Source of the DNA: Polynucleobacter sp. AP-Sving-400A-A2
GTDB lineage: Bacteria; Pseudomonadota; Gammaproteobacteria; Burkholderiales; Burkholderiaceae
Direction of reading: 5' to 3'
DNA length: 64,000 nucleotides
NCBI RefSeq assembly: GCF_018688155.1
Contig: NZ_CP061312.1
Coordinates: 248,001 to 312,000, forward strand
The notes under the pieces were generated by a model that did no database searches, was not told the origin of the DNA, and saw nothing but the letters and a program-made list of their open reading frames with translations. A program made the translations under genes and the position numbers. Numbering within the stretch: the first letter of the stretch is position 1; each line of letters begins with the position of its first letter. This document shows positions 57,282 through 64,000 of this stretch, piece after piece.

Positions 57282-58265
57282 ATGCTTGTGGATGATTGCG
57301 AATTCATTGTTGATTCAGTTTCAAAATTTCATTCATATGTATTTATTGAGGGCTGGTTCCATTCAAGCAAGGGCGATAAATTGATAGATTTATCAATTCA
57401 TGGATGCAATGTCAATTCGGTTAAAAAAACAATAGGGTTCGATTATGGCGGAGTTCTTTCGGAGCTTGGGCCGAGCCTAGGTTTTCGGATTGAAGTTTTT
57501 TTTGATGAGGTTCCCGATGACTTGCTTGATTCAACCCTCTCATTCATGAGATCTTCTGGACTTGTAATTAATGCTTCTTTATCCGAACTTTGTTCGGATA
57601 GATTAGCAAGATCACATGGGAATACCCTTGGTGAGAAATTTAACTTATGCCTCAATAATATCGCTTCAAAAAATGCTTATAGACCCAAAGTTTTAGATAT
57701 TGGCGGGAGGGCTAGAAGTGGCTTGGATCGATCAAAGGCTTTTCCTGGTTGTGATGTCACTGTGATTGATATATTGCCTGGAGATAACGTTGATGTAGTT
57801 GGAGATGCGCATGAGCTGAGTAGTTGTTTCTCTGAAGGTTATTTTGACGCTGTGTATTCTGTCTCGGTGTTTGAGCACCTTTTGATGCCTTGGAAAGTGA
57901 TTTTGGAGATTAACAAGGTTTTAAAAAGAGATGGCGTAGGATTTATTTTTACTCACCAAACAATTGGAATGCATGATCTACCGTGGGATTTTTTTAGATT
58001 TTCAGACTCAGCTTGGGACAGTTTGTTTAATAAATTTACAGGTTTTGAAATTTTAGATAGGAGTCTTGATTACCCTACTTATGTTATTCCATTCATTTTG
58101 CGCCCAGATAAATTTACAGCTGAAAAGTCTGCTGGGTTTGAAGGTTCAAGTATTTTATTTAAGAAGACCTCTGATTCTTTCTTATCATGGAACGTAAAAG
58201 TAAATGATATTGTTAAAACGCAATATCCAGAGGATGTTGATAATACAACCTATGGTCTAATTTAA
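57282..58265 (+). CDS. Methyltransferase with an N-terminal region of unknown function
   Basis: Residues 1-105 are a beta-rich region with no family I recognise (VDSVSKFHSYVFIEGWF). A class I methyltransferase domain follows, with VLDIGGRARSGLD, the acidic loop VIDILPGDNVDVVGDAHEL and VSVFEHLLMPWKVI. It has a strong ribosome-binding site (AAGGAGG) before the ATG at 57282. The place after Wzt and RgpF suggests methylation of a glycan residue or chain end. Length 327 residues. Confidence 0.82.
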   Translation: MLVDDCEFIVDSVSKFHSYVFIEGWFHSSKGDKLIDLSIHGCNVNSVKKTIGFDYGGVLSELGPSLGFRIEVFFDEVPDDLLDSTLSFMRSSGLVINASLSELCSDRLARSHGNTLGEKFNLCLNNIASKNAYRPKVLDIGGRARSGLDRSKAFPGCDVTVIDILPGDNVDVVGDAHELSSCFSEGYFDAVYSVSVFEHLLMPWKVILEINKVLKRDGVGFIFTHQTIGMHDLPWDFFRFSDSAWDSLFNKFTGFEILDRSLDYPTYVIPFILRPDKFTAEKSAGFEGSSILFKKTSDSFLSWNVKVNDIVKTQYPEDVDNTTYGLI

Positions 58266-58371
58266 TTTGGTTAGTTCTAGGTGGCGCATCACGGTATCTG
58301 TTTTAGACCACCGACTCTTATTCATAATCATAGGCTTTTTTGATCAAGCCAAGAGCTGATAATGGGCTCTA

Positions 58372-58554
58372 ATGGTGCTTAAGAAAAGTCATCTTGATTT
58401 AGATGAAATGCAATCTTTTAAGAAAGACTTGTCAGCAATATTCAAACGCTTGCAATCTTTGCTAAGTTCTCTTGGTGTTAAAGATTCATCCATCTCGGGC
58501 ACGGTTGGGACTCGCTACCAACATGGTGCGGAAACTCCTCCTATGAGGATATGA
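58372..58554 (+). CDS. Possible small protein, unknown
   Basis: A 60-residue frame begins MVLKKSHLDLDEMQSFKKDL and continues as a helical, Leu/Ser-rich segment, with a Gly/Thr-rich end. No ribosome-binding site is obvious. I do not recognise it, and it may be spurious or a gene remnant. The frame does not continue into the next short ORF. Confidence 0.3.
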   Translation: MVLKKSHLDLDEMQSFKKDLSAIFKRLQSLLSSLGVKDSSISGTVGTRYQHGAETPPMRI

Positions 58555-58592
58555 CTGACTAATTGATGGAGTAACTACAAGGTGAGATTTGG

Positions 58593-58814
58593 GTGATTCA
58601 GAATCAAGAGCGTTTCATTAAAGTGCGTCTGCAAAATCGAGATAAACGTTTGGTCGAATATTTAAATCTCAATCGCTCGCAAAGAGTCGCTCAATATTTG
58701 GAGCGCGCTTACTTTAAAACTTTAGAAGAGCTACGCCGTCAAATTGAGTGGCGCAAAAAGCAAGGGGTGATTGATGTCCATATAAAGTTAGCGCCTAAAA
58801 GTATCAAGCATTAG
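58593..58814 (+). CDS. Small basic protein, unknown function
   Basis: The 73-residue frame starts with GTG and has a strongly helical, charged composition (RLQNRDKRLVEYLNLNRSQRVAQYLERAYFKTLEELRRQIEWRKKQG). It looks like a true protein in composition and has a GGTGAG-like site upstream. No family is recognised. It lies alone between the island and the minus-strand WecA-type gene. Confidence 0.45.
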   Translation: MIQNQERFIKVRLQNRDKRLVEYLNLNRSQRVAQYLERAYFKTLEELRRQIEWRKKQGVIDVHIKLAPKSIKH

Positions 58815-59052
58815 GAAAGCGTAATTTAGACAAAATTTCAGGTAAAAATCGCATATTTACAGAAATGATTCATTCTTAATTGGTTAACCGAAAAGCCTGA
58901 TGTTGCTATTCAATATTCTCTATTTCTCGATAGTTTATTGACGTAAAAGTAGGGTAAAAAATCACCTCTTTTTCAAGATTAAAAGTGACCTAAGAATTGT
59001 TGATTTGTTATTGAATAGAACGATGTAAGAAGGCTAATACTCCTCGGCAAAC

Positions 59053-60147
59053 TTATCTTCTAATAATTAGGCATTCTGGCGCCTTGTAGCGCACTATAGC
59101 CCAATAGAGCCAAGCGTAAGATATTGCAAAGAGCATTGCAAATCCCTTTAGCGCAAGGTGATAGCGCCAGAACAGCACCGCAGGAATAGCGCCCAAAAGG
59201 CAGAGCAGCCAAAGATAGGGTGATGTCATTGAATTTCTATGGATCTGGGTTTGTTGATCCTGATCGCTATTGTCCCAGCGCACTATTCGGCGATAAATGA
59301 GTTGATGCAGATGAAGAGCATCTGGCATGCCAGGATGAACGCGCTTCAGAATCACTCTTCGGTAAATGGTGAAGAGTGTTTCAAAAATAGGGTAAATGCA
59401 AAGTAATAGCGGAAACCATTTGGATACTTCTGGATGTCTTGCTGTTAAGAGGACTGAGAGTTCCGCAATCCAAAAACCTACTAGGTAAGCCCCGCCATCG
59501 CCCAAGAAAATGAGACCGCGTGGATAGTTCCAAACCAGAAAACCCAATAAGGCACCAATCATAGCTAGTGCTGCAATCATGATTTGGGTATCGCCAACCT
59601 GAAAAGCCACATAAGTCAGGCCACCAAGAATGATAATTGCCACCATGCTCGATAAACCGTTGTAGCCATCAATAATGTTAAAGGCATTTGCCACTCCTGC
59701 AACTGCAAAGCAGGTAATTCCAATGGCCAGTGCTGGGTAGGCAAGCATTAAGTTATCAATGCCCAAAATCTGGACTGAGGTTAGCCAGCCTCCCAAGAGG
59801 TGACCAGCAATTGCAGCGGCAATGAAGCTTGCAATCAGGCGAGCCTTAACGCCCACTTTTTTTGTAATGTCTTCGAGAAACCCAAACAGAAAGGCTGGTA
59901 GTGATGATGCAATTAAGAGTAAACCAAAATTACCAACGGCTTCATTCTCAAAGCGCCGAACTATTAGTGAGACGATCAGCCCAAGTAGGATTCCAAGGCC
60001 ACCAATTCTTGGAACTATATGACTATGAAATTTTTGTATTGCGGTAGTGTCAGAGTCGGCACTAAATTTGGAATGCAAATGGCTGCTACGAATCACCAAA
60101 AAAGTGATTAATACGGATGCAAGAAAAGAGACGGCTAAAACACTCAT
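59053..60147 (-). CDS. WecA/MraY-family undecaprenyl-phosphate sugar-1-phosphate transferase
   Basis: The 364-residue polytopic protein has the family motifs NAFNIIDGYNGLSSM, GDGGAYLVGFWIAELSV and HLHQLIYRR, where the His-rich loop is near residue 280. These enzymes attach a sugar phosphate to undecaprenyl phosphate and start polysaccharide chains. It is transcribed towards the island and is a good candidate for the initiating enzyme, since no other is seen. The sugar is not determinable from sequence. Confidence 0.9.
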   Translation of the reverse strand: MSVLAVSFLASVLITFLVIRSSHLHSKFSADSDTTAIQKFHSHIVPRIGGLGILLGLIVSLIVRRFENEAVGNFGLLLIASSLPAFLFGFLEDITKKVGVKARLIASFIAAAIAGHLLGGWLTSVQILGIDNLMLAYPALAIGITCFAVAGVANAFNIIDGYNGLSSMVAIIILGGLTYVAFQVGDTQIMIAALAMIGALLGFLVWNYPRGLIFLGDGGAYLVGFWIAELSVLLTARHPEVSKWFPLLLCIYPIFETLFTIYRRVILKRVHPGMPDALHLHQLIYRRIVRWDNSDQDQQTQIHRNSMTSPYLWLLCLLGAIPAVLFWRYHLALKGFAMLFAISYAWLYWAIVRYKAPECLIIRR

Positions 60148-60224
60148 ACTTCCTTAATTATAAAATTTATAACTTTTGATGAACCAATTTTAATCTATCG
60201 TAGCAGCCTCGCTTGGTTTGGGGC

Positions 60225-61244
60225 TTAAGGCACCAAACTCAAAAACAAAAACTCAAAGAAGATAATCAAGTGCACCACGCCCTGCAATAGGGTAGTTCTG
60301 CCAATTGCCAGGGTTAGTGCTCCAATGAAGAATGACAGATACATTAGGGTCATATTCAGGCTACTGATGCCCAGGCTTAGGGGTAGGTTAAAAACAATCG
60401 CAATGGTTGCCACTGTGGGAATGGTGAGCCCAATGCTTGCTAATGCCGACCCCAGCGCCAAGTTCAAACTACTTTGCAATCTATTGGCTCTAGCAGCCCT
60501 GACTGCTGCATAGCCTTCTGGCAGCAATACCAGCATCGCAATGGCGATTCCCACTACCGTCTTTGGTGCACCTGCCGCTTTAACTCCAGCCTCAATTGCT
60601 GGGTTGAGCGCTTCCGCCAGCCCCACAACCACGATGAGTGAGGTTAATAACAGAGCTGCGCTGACAGCTGTTTTGAGATTGCTGGGTTTATCAGCATGCG
60701 TCTCACTGTTGGTTTTATTTCCCTCCTTCTTCGGAAGGTAGTAGTCACGATGACTGACTGTCTGGAAAAATAAGAAGGCGATATAAAGTGCAAAACAAGC
60801 AATACCTGCAAAAGCAAGCTGGCTCTTGGTGAAATCAGGCCCAGGCGTACTGGTTGTGACAATTGGCATGACCAAGATAAAGGTCGCCATAGCGGTTAGA
60901 ACGGCCAACGCTGAATTGGTACCCTCATTACGGAAAGACATCTCATGATGTTTAAATCCGCCCATAAAGATACAGAGGCCAATTACTCCATTAACTACGA
61001 TCATGACTGTAGCAAAGACAGCATCACGGGCAATAAATTCAGAACCCTCATGACCCGATAGCATCATGGCGATGATGAGAGAGACTTCAATAATTGTGAC
61101 GCTAATCGAAAGCACTAGAGTTCCGTATGGCTCACCTGTTTTGTGTGCAATGACTTCTGCATGATGAACGGCTGAGAGCACTGCGCCGAACAGAGTGATG
61201 CCCATTAAGACGATGAACCAAGTTTGGCTAAGAAGATTTGTCAT
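60225..61244 (-). CDS. chaA: ChaA-type calcium/cation:proton antiporter
   Basis: The 339-residue membrane protein has about eleven TM segments and two CaCA-type repeats: GEPYGTLVLSISVTIIEVSLI near residue 37, and the second with LPEGYAAVRAARANRLQSSLNLALG near residue 243. The acidic residues in these helices are expected for ion exchange. ChaA exports Na+, K+ or Ca2+ in exchange for H+. It is not clearly linked to its neighbours. Confidence 0.9.
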   Translation of the reverse strand: MTNLLSQTWFIVLMGITLFGAVLSAVHHAEVIAHKTGEPYGTLVLSISVTIIEVSLIIAMMLSGHEGSEFIARDAVFATVMIVVNGVIGLCIFMGGFKHHEMSFRNEGTNSALAVLTAMATFILVMPIVTTSTPGPDFTKSQLAFAGIACFALYIAFLFFQTVSHRDYYLPKKEGNKTNSETHADKPSNLKTAVSAALLLTSLIVVVGLAEALNPAIEAGVKAAGAPKTVVGIAIAMLVLLPEGYAAVRAARANRLQSSLNLALGSALASIGLTIPTVATIAIVFNLPLSLGISSLNMTLMYLSFFIGALTLAIGRTTLLQGVVHLIIFFEFLFLSLVP

Positions 61245-61319
61245 TTATCTAGAGGGTGCGGTGCTTAATTTCAGGTTAAGCTAGAGGATGGTTAAACACT
61301 GATAGTGTAAAAGGTTTGC

Positions 61320-61694
61320 ATGTATATTAATACGAAGGCAGTCGTCTTATTTGGCCATGGTGCCCGTGATACACGTTGGCGCGAGCCGTTTGATCGTTTG
61401 GCCACTCTTTGGAAGGCTCAACACCCCAAGGTTATGGTGGAATTAGCCTTTCTGGAACTCATGCAACCCAGTCTTGAGGAAGCCATCTCATCCTTGTGGA
61501 CTGCTGGCGCTACCGAAGTCGTAGTGGTACCTGTTTTTTTTGGTCAGGGTGGTCATTTACGCAATGACTTCCCGGTGCTACTGTCATCCTGTCAGGAGAA
61601 GTTTCCTGGGGTTAAATTAAGCACAACGCCTGCTGTCGGGGAGGATGGCGCTGTCTTGCAAGCCATCATCGATTTTGGCGCTAGAGCTCTCTAG
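61320..61694 (+). CDS. cbiX: CbiX-type sirohydrochlorin chelatase (short form)
   Basis: The 124-residue single-domain protein has GHGARDTRWREPF near the start and VVVVPVFFGQGGHLRND, which contribute the metal-site His residues. The small CbiX/SirB family inserts cobalt or iron into sirohydrochlorin. It sits beside cobA and sulfite reductase genes, so iron insertion for siroheme is more likely than cobalamin synthesis. Its last 78 bp overlap the end of cobA on the opposite strand. Confidence 0.88.
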   Translation: MYINTKAVVLFGHGARDTRWREPFDRLATLWKAQHPKVMVELAFLELMQPSLEEAISSLWTAGATEVVVVPVFFGQGGHLRNDFPVLLSSCQEKFPGVKLSTTPAVGEDGAVLQAIIDFGARAL

Positions 61695-62459
61695 TGCATC
61701 GGTTTGAGTAGTGGCTTGCTGATGCTCCCTTAGGGCTTGACCAACCATGATAAGTGCAGGCGAGGCACTATCAAACCAGTTATTGGCCTTGCCGTTAGCT
61801 AATTCACCTAGTGTGCTTGACCAGTGACGCTCATTCTTGGTGCTGACCGCTTCTAGAATATGAACTGGAGTTTGATTGGTGTGTTGGGAGTTGCTTCCAA
61901 TTAATTGTTTGGCAATATTGCTAGCATCTTTGCGGCCCATGTAATACACCACAGTATCTGCACTTGGGTTTTGCAAGGGTTGGCTCTTGTTCTCCTCCGC
62001 TTCATCAGCTTGCGCCAAAGTCACAAAAGCAACACTTCTACTAACGCCACGTAATGTCAGTGATTGCTGGATAGCTGCTGCACCTGCTAGGGCAGCAGTA
62101 ATGCCTGGCACCACTTGGACTTCAATGTGATGCTGTTTGAGCGCTTGAATTTCTTCATCAGCGCGACCAAACATCATGGGGTCGCCACCTTTAAGCCTAA
62201 CAATGATTTGGTGTTTCTGTGCCGCATCGATTAAGCGCTTATTAATGAAGTGCTGCGCTGAAGATAGCTTGCCACAACGTTTGCCTACAGGCACTTTAAT
62301 GGCTTGAGGGCATAGCTCCAGCATGGCTGGATCAACTAATGCATCATGAAAAACAATATCGGCCTGCTCTAGGAGTTTGGCGCCGCGCACGGTAATCAGG
62401 TCAGCGGCACCAGGACCTGCGCCAACTAAATAGACTTTGCCGAGGGTAACGTTTTTCAT
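61617..62459 (-). CDS. cobA: Uroporphyrinogen-III C-methyltransferase (CobA/SUMT)
   Basis: The enzyme methylates uroporphyrinogen III twice to precorrin-2. Signature parts are VYLVGAGPGAADLITVRGAKLLE, VRLKGGDPMMFGRADEEI and VPGITAALAGAAAIQ. Length is 280 residues. The last 25 or so, beyond the usual end, run across the cbiX 3' end. It overlaps the DUF934 gene by 4 bp. No CysG-type dehydrogenase is attached, so precorrin-2 oxidation must be elsewhere. Confidence 0.95.
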   Translation of the reverse strand: MKNVTLGKVYLVGAGPGAADLITVRGAKLLEQADIVFHDALVDPAMLELCPQAIKVPVGKRCGKLSSAQHFINKRLIDAAQKHQIIVRLKGGDPMMFGRADEEIQALKQHHIEVQVVPGITAALAGAAAIQQSLTLRGVSRSVAFVTLAQADEAEENKSQPLQNPSADTVVYYMGRKDASNIAKQLIGSNSQHTNQTPVHILEAVSTKNERHWSSTLGELANGKANNWFDSASPALIMVGQALREHQQATTQTDALESSSAKIDDGLQDSAILPDSRRCA

Positions 62460-63004
62460 GATGCTGCAATAGTGGCGCGTTGATCGCGCCAGCTGTTTTG
62501 CGTGACTACTGAGAAGAGATCAAATTGTTTAAGGGCAACATCCAGATTTTGATCTGCACGTAGCTCAAAAGCATCAAATCCTACTCGTGCACCTTGTAAG
62601 AGCTGATCAATAAGGACATCACCAATTGCACGGATTTCACCTTGCCATGCAAAGCGATCCCTCAGTAGTGCTGCAGTACTAAAGCTTCTACCATCCCTAA
62701 AAATAGGAAAATGAGCGCCAACTACTGGCCATAGTGATTTGCCAGCTTCAATGATGTCAGCATGTTTCAGAATGTCATCATCTGCTGAAAACCAAACACC
62801 AATCTCACCTTGATTTGCGCGATGGATGATGTCAGGATTTTTATAGCGCGTGATCCACCAATGAAATGGCCCCAGTACCTTATGCATTCCATGCTCTAGG
62901 TCCGGAATGCCACCTTCGTCATGTTCACCATCCCATACCTGCCATTCATTGGGGATAAGAGAGGGCTTGCCATCTTTTGGAAAAGAAATAATTTGTTTAT
63001 TCAT
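62456..63004 (-). CDS. DUF934 protein (sulfite-reductase accessory)
   Basis: The 182-residue protein has the DUF934 core FPIFRDGRSFSTAALLRDRF followed by WQGEIRAIGDVLIDQLLQG. These proteins are regularly encoded next to the sulfite reductase hemoprotein and cobA in betaproteobacteria. The role is not known. It is 18 bp downstream of cysI and overlaps cobA by 4 bp, giving a cysI-DUF934-cobA operon. Confidence 0.9.
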   Translation of the reverse strand: MNKQIISFPKDGKPSLIPNEWQVWDGEHDEGGIPDLEHGMHKVLGPFHWWITRYKNPDIIHRANQGEIGVWFSADDDILKHADIIEAGKSLWPVVGAHFPIFRDGRSFSTAALLRDRFAWQGEIRAIGDVLIDQLLQGARVGFDAFELRADQNLDVALKQFDLFSVVTQNSWRDQRATIAAS

Positions 63005-63022
63005 ATACTTATTTTTTGATGG

Positions 63023-64000
63023 CTAGGCTATCGCACCTTTGCTTGATTCTTTGGAGTGTTTACCATTGTTCCTATAGGCGGCCTCTTTAAAGGGTGCCAC
63101 TCCCAGGCGACGATAAGTATCGATAAAAGGTTCGTCTGCTGTACGCTGCTCGACATAGGTATTGATCAGGCTACTCATCACATCCGGAATCTCATTGGCA
63201 TAGAAAGAAGGGCCAATCACTTTGCCAATAGAAGCATCGTTACCTTGGTCGCCACCTAGGGTGATCTGGTACCACTCCTCACCATCTTTATCGACACCGA
63301 GAACGCCAATATTTCCAACGTGATGATGACCGCAGGAGTTAATGCAACCAGAGATATTTAAAGTGATATCACCCAAGTCGTGCAGGTAATCCAAATCATC
63401 AAAACGTTCTTGAATGGCTTTGGCAATCGGCAGTGATTTGGCATTAGCCAATGAGCAGAAATCACCACCAGGGCAAGCAATGATGTCAGTTAGTAGGCCA
63501 ATATTAGGTAAGACCAAGTTGTAATTTTTAGCTGCACGCCAAAGATTCAATAGCTCAGCTTGCTCAACATCTGCCAATACTAGATTTTGCTCATGGGTAA
63601 CGCGCAGTTCGCCAAAGCTATATTGGTCTGCTAAGTCGGCAATGGCATTCATTTGGGTGCTGGTGGCATCGCCAGGAGCTGCAGAGCCATGAGGCTTTAG
63701 TGAGAGTATGGCCGAAGCGTATCCAGGCACTTGATGTGGCTTTACGTTACGCTCTAGCCAGCGAGTAAACCCAATTTTCTCACTAGAGTTGAGTTTGGAG
63801 TCAGCATGGGATTGCAATTGTTCATTGCTCAATGCTGTAAGAGCTCTGTAGTTCGGCTTAGTGAAGTGCTTAGCGACGCGCTCCCACTCAGCTTGAGTGA
63901 AATTATCTTTACTCTGCTTAATATCGTTATGAAGTTGATTCCACTCACCTTCAACCTGGCGAGCAAACTCTTCTGGACCCAAGGCTTTCACCAAAATCTT
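63023..64000 (-). CDS. cysI: Sulfite reductase hemoprotein, C-terminal part (N-terminus outside the window)
   Basis: The frame is open to the window edge. The first visible residues (KILVKALGPEEFA) continue upstream, so the start is not in this window. The siroheme/4Fe-4S cysteines are seen in ACPGGDFCSLANAK and ISGCINSCGHHHVGNIG, both in the C-terminal half. The enzyme reduces sulfite to sulfide, or nitrite to ammonium in related forms. The link to cobA and cbiX favours sulfite. Confidence 0.93.
   Translation of the reverse strand, partial: KILVKALGPEEFARQVEGEWNQLHNDIKQSKDNFTQAEWERVAKHFTKPNYRALTALSNEQLQSHADSKLNSSEKIGFTRWLERNVKPHQVPGYASAILSLKPHGSAAPGDATSTQMNAIADLADQYSFGELRVTHEQNLVLADVEQAELLNLWRAAKNYNLVLPNIGLLTDIIACPGGDFCSLANAKSLPIAKAIQERFDDLDYLHDLGDITLNISGCINSCGHHHVGNIGVLGVDKDGEEWYQITLGGDQGNDASIGKVIGPSFYANEIPDVMSSLINTYVEQRTADEPFIDTYRRLGVAPFKEAAYRNNGKHSKESSKGAIA

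Overview
This window is a chromosomal segment of a betaproteobacterium of the Burkholderiaceae. The gene order fits a freshwater Polynucleobacter-type genome: glyA-nrdR, the tolQRAB-pal-cpoB-queC run, exbBD-lpxK-Trm112-kdsB-adk, and ribB(A)-ribH-nusB beside ribD-ribE. Together with modest GC and tight packing this is my basis for the placement. It was made by recognising proteins, not by a database search.

Positions 1-27,250 are almost all housekeeping. They hold a partial TolC-type outer-membrane protein, uppP, a DUF2721 membrane protein and trmB. A minus-strand nusB/ribH/ribBX operon follows, then a four-gene minor-pilin operon that runs into ribD and ribE. Next come queC and the complete Tol-Pal system, glyA and nrdR, and the adk/kdsB/Trm112/lpxK/exbD/exbB operon. 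The stretch ends with xseA, murB, yajQ, xerD, plsY, a MAPEG protein, folE with an unusual basic N-terminal tail, a small lipoprotein and a HiPIP with a Tat signal.

Positions 27,311-58,265 form a surface-polysaccharide island that looks clearly more AT-rich than its flanks, especially after 34.7 kb. At its edge are an OafA-type acyltransferase with an SGNH domain and a decayed HPP-family gene carrying two in-frame TAG codons. manC, two Gmd-like dehydratases and fcl make GDP-sugars. A tightly coupled block (34,733-40,752) then encodes a stand-alone amino-acid adenylation protein, a formyltransferase, a carrier protein, a KAS III-type condensing enzyme, a second carrier protein, two paralogous SDR reductases and a NeuD/VioB-family acyltransferase. 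It is followed by a sugar aminotransferase and a PhyH-type dioxygenase. Together these look like a small stand-alone NRPS/PKS-type pathway that may make an N-formyl-aminoacyl-derived acyl group for an amino sugar such as perosamine. This is the most interesting part of the window.

The rest of the island holds a PglK-type one-piece ABC exporter, several glycosyltransferases, methyltransferases and an acetyltransferase. A Wzm/Wzt-type ABC pair follows, with a 2OG-Fe(II) oxygenase, an RgpF-like protein and a methyltransferase. No Wzx or Wzy was recognised. Two small ORFs of unknown function separate the island from a WecA/MraY-type phosphoglycosyltransferase on the minus strand, which could start glycan assembly.

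The right end (60.2-64 kb) carries a ChaA-type cation/proton antiporter and a siroheme/sulfite-reduction group: cbiX, cobA, a DUF934 protein and a partial cysI. cbiX and cobA overlap convergently by 78 bp. I saw no tRNA, rRNA, CRISPR array or intact insertion sequence.
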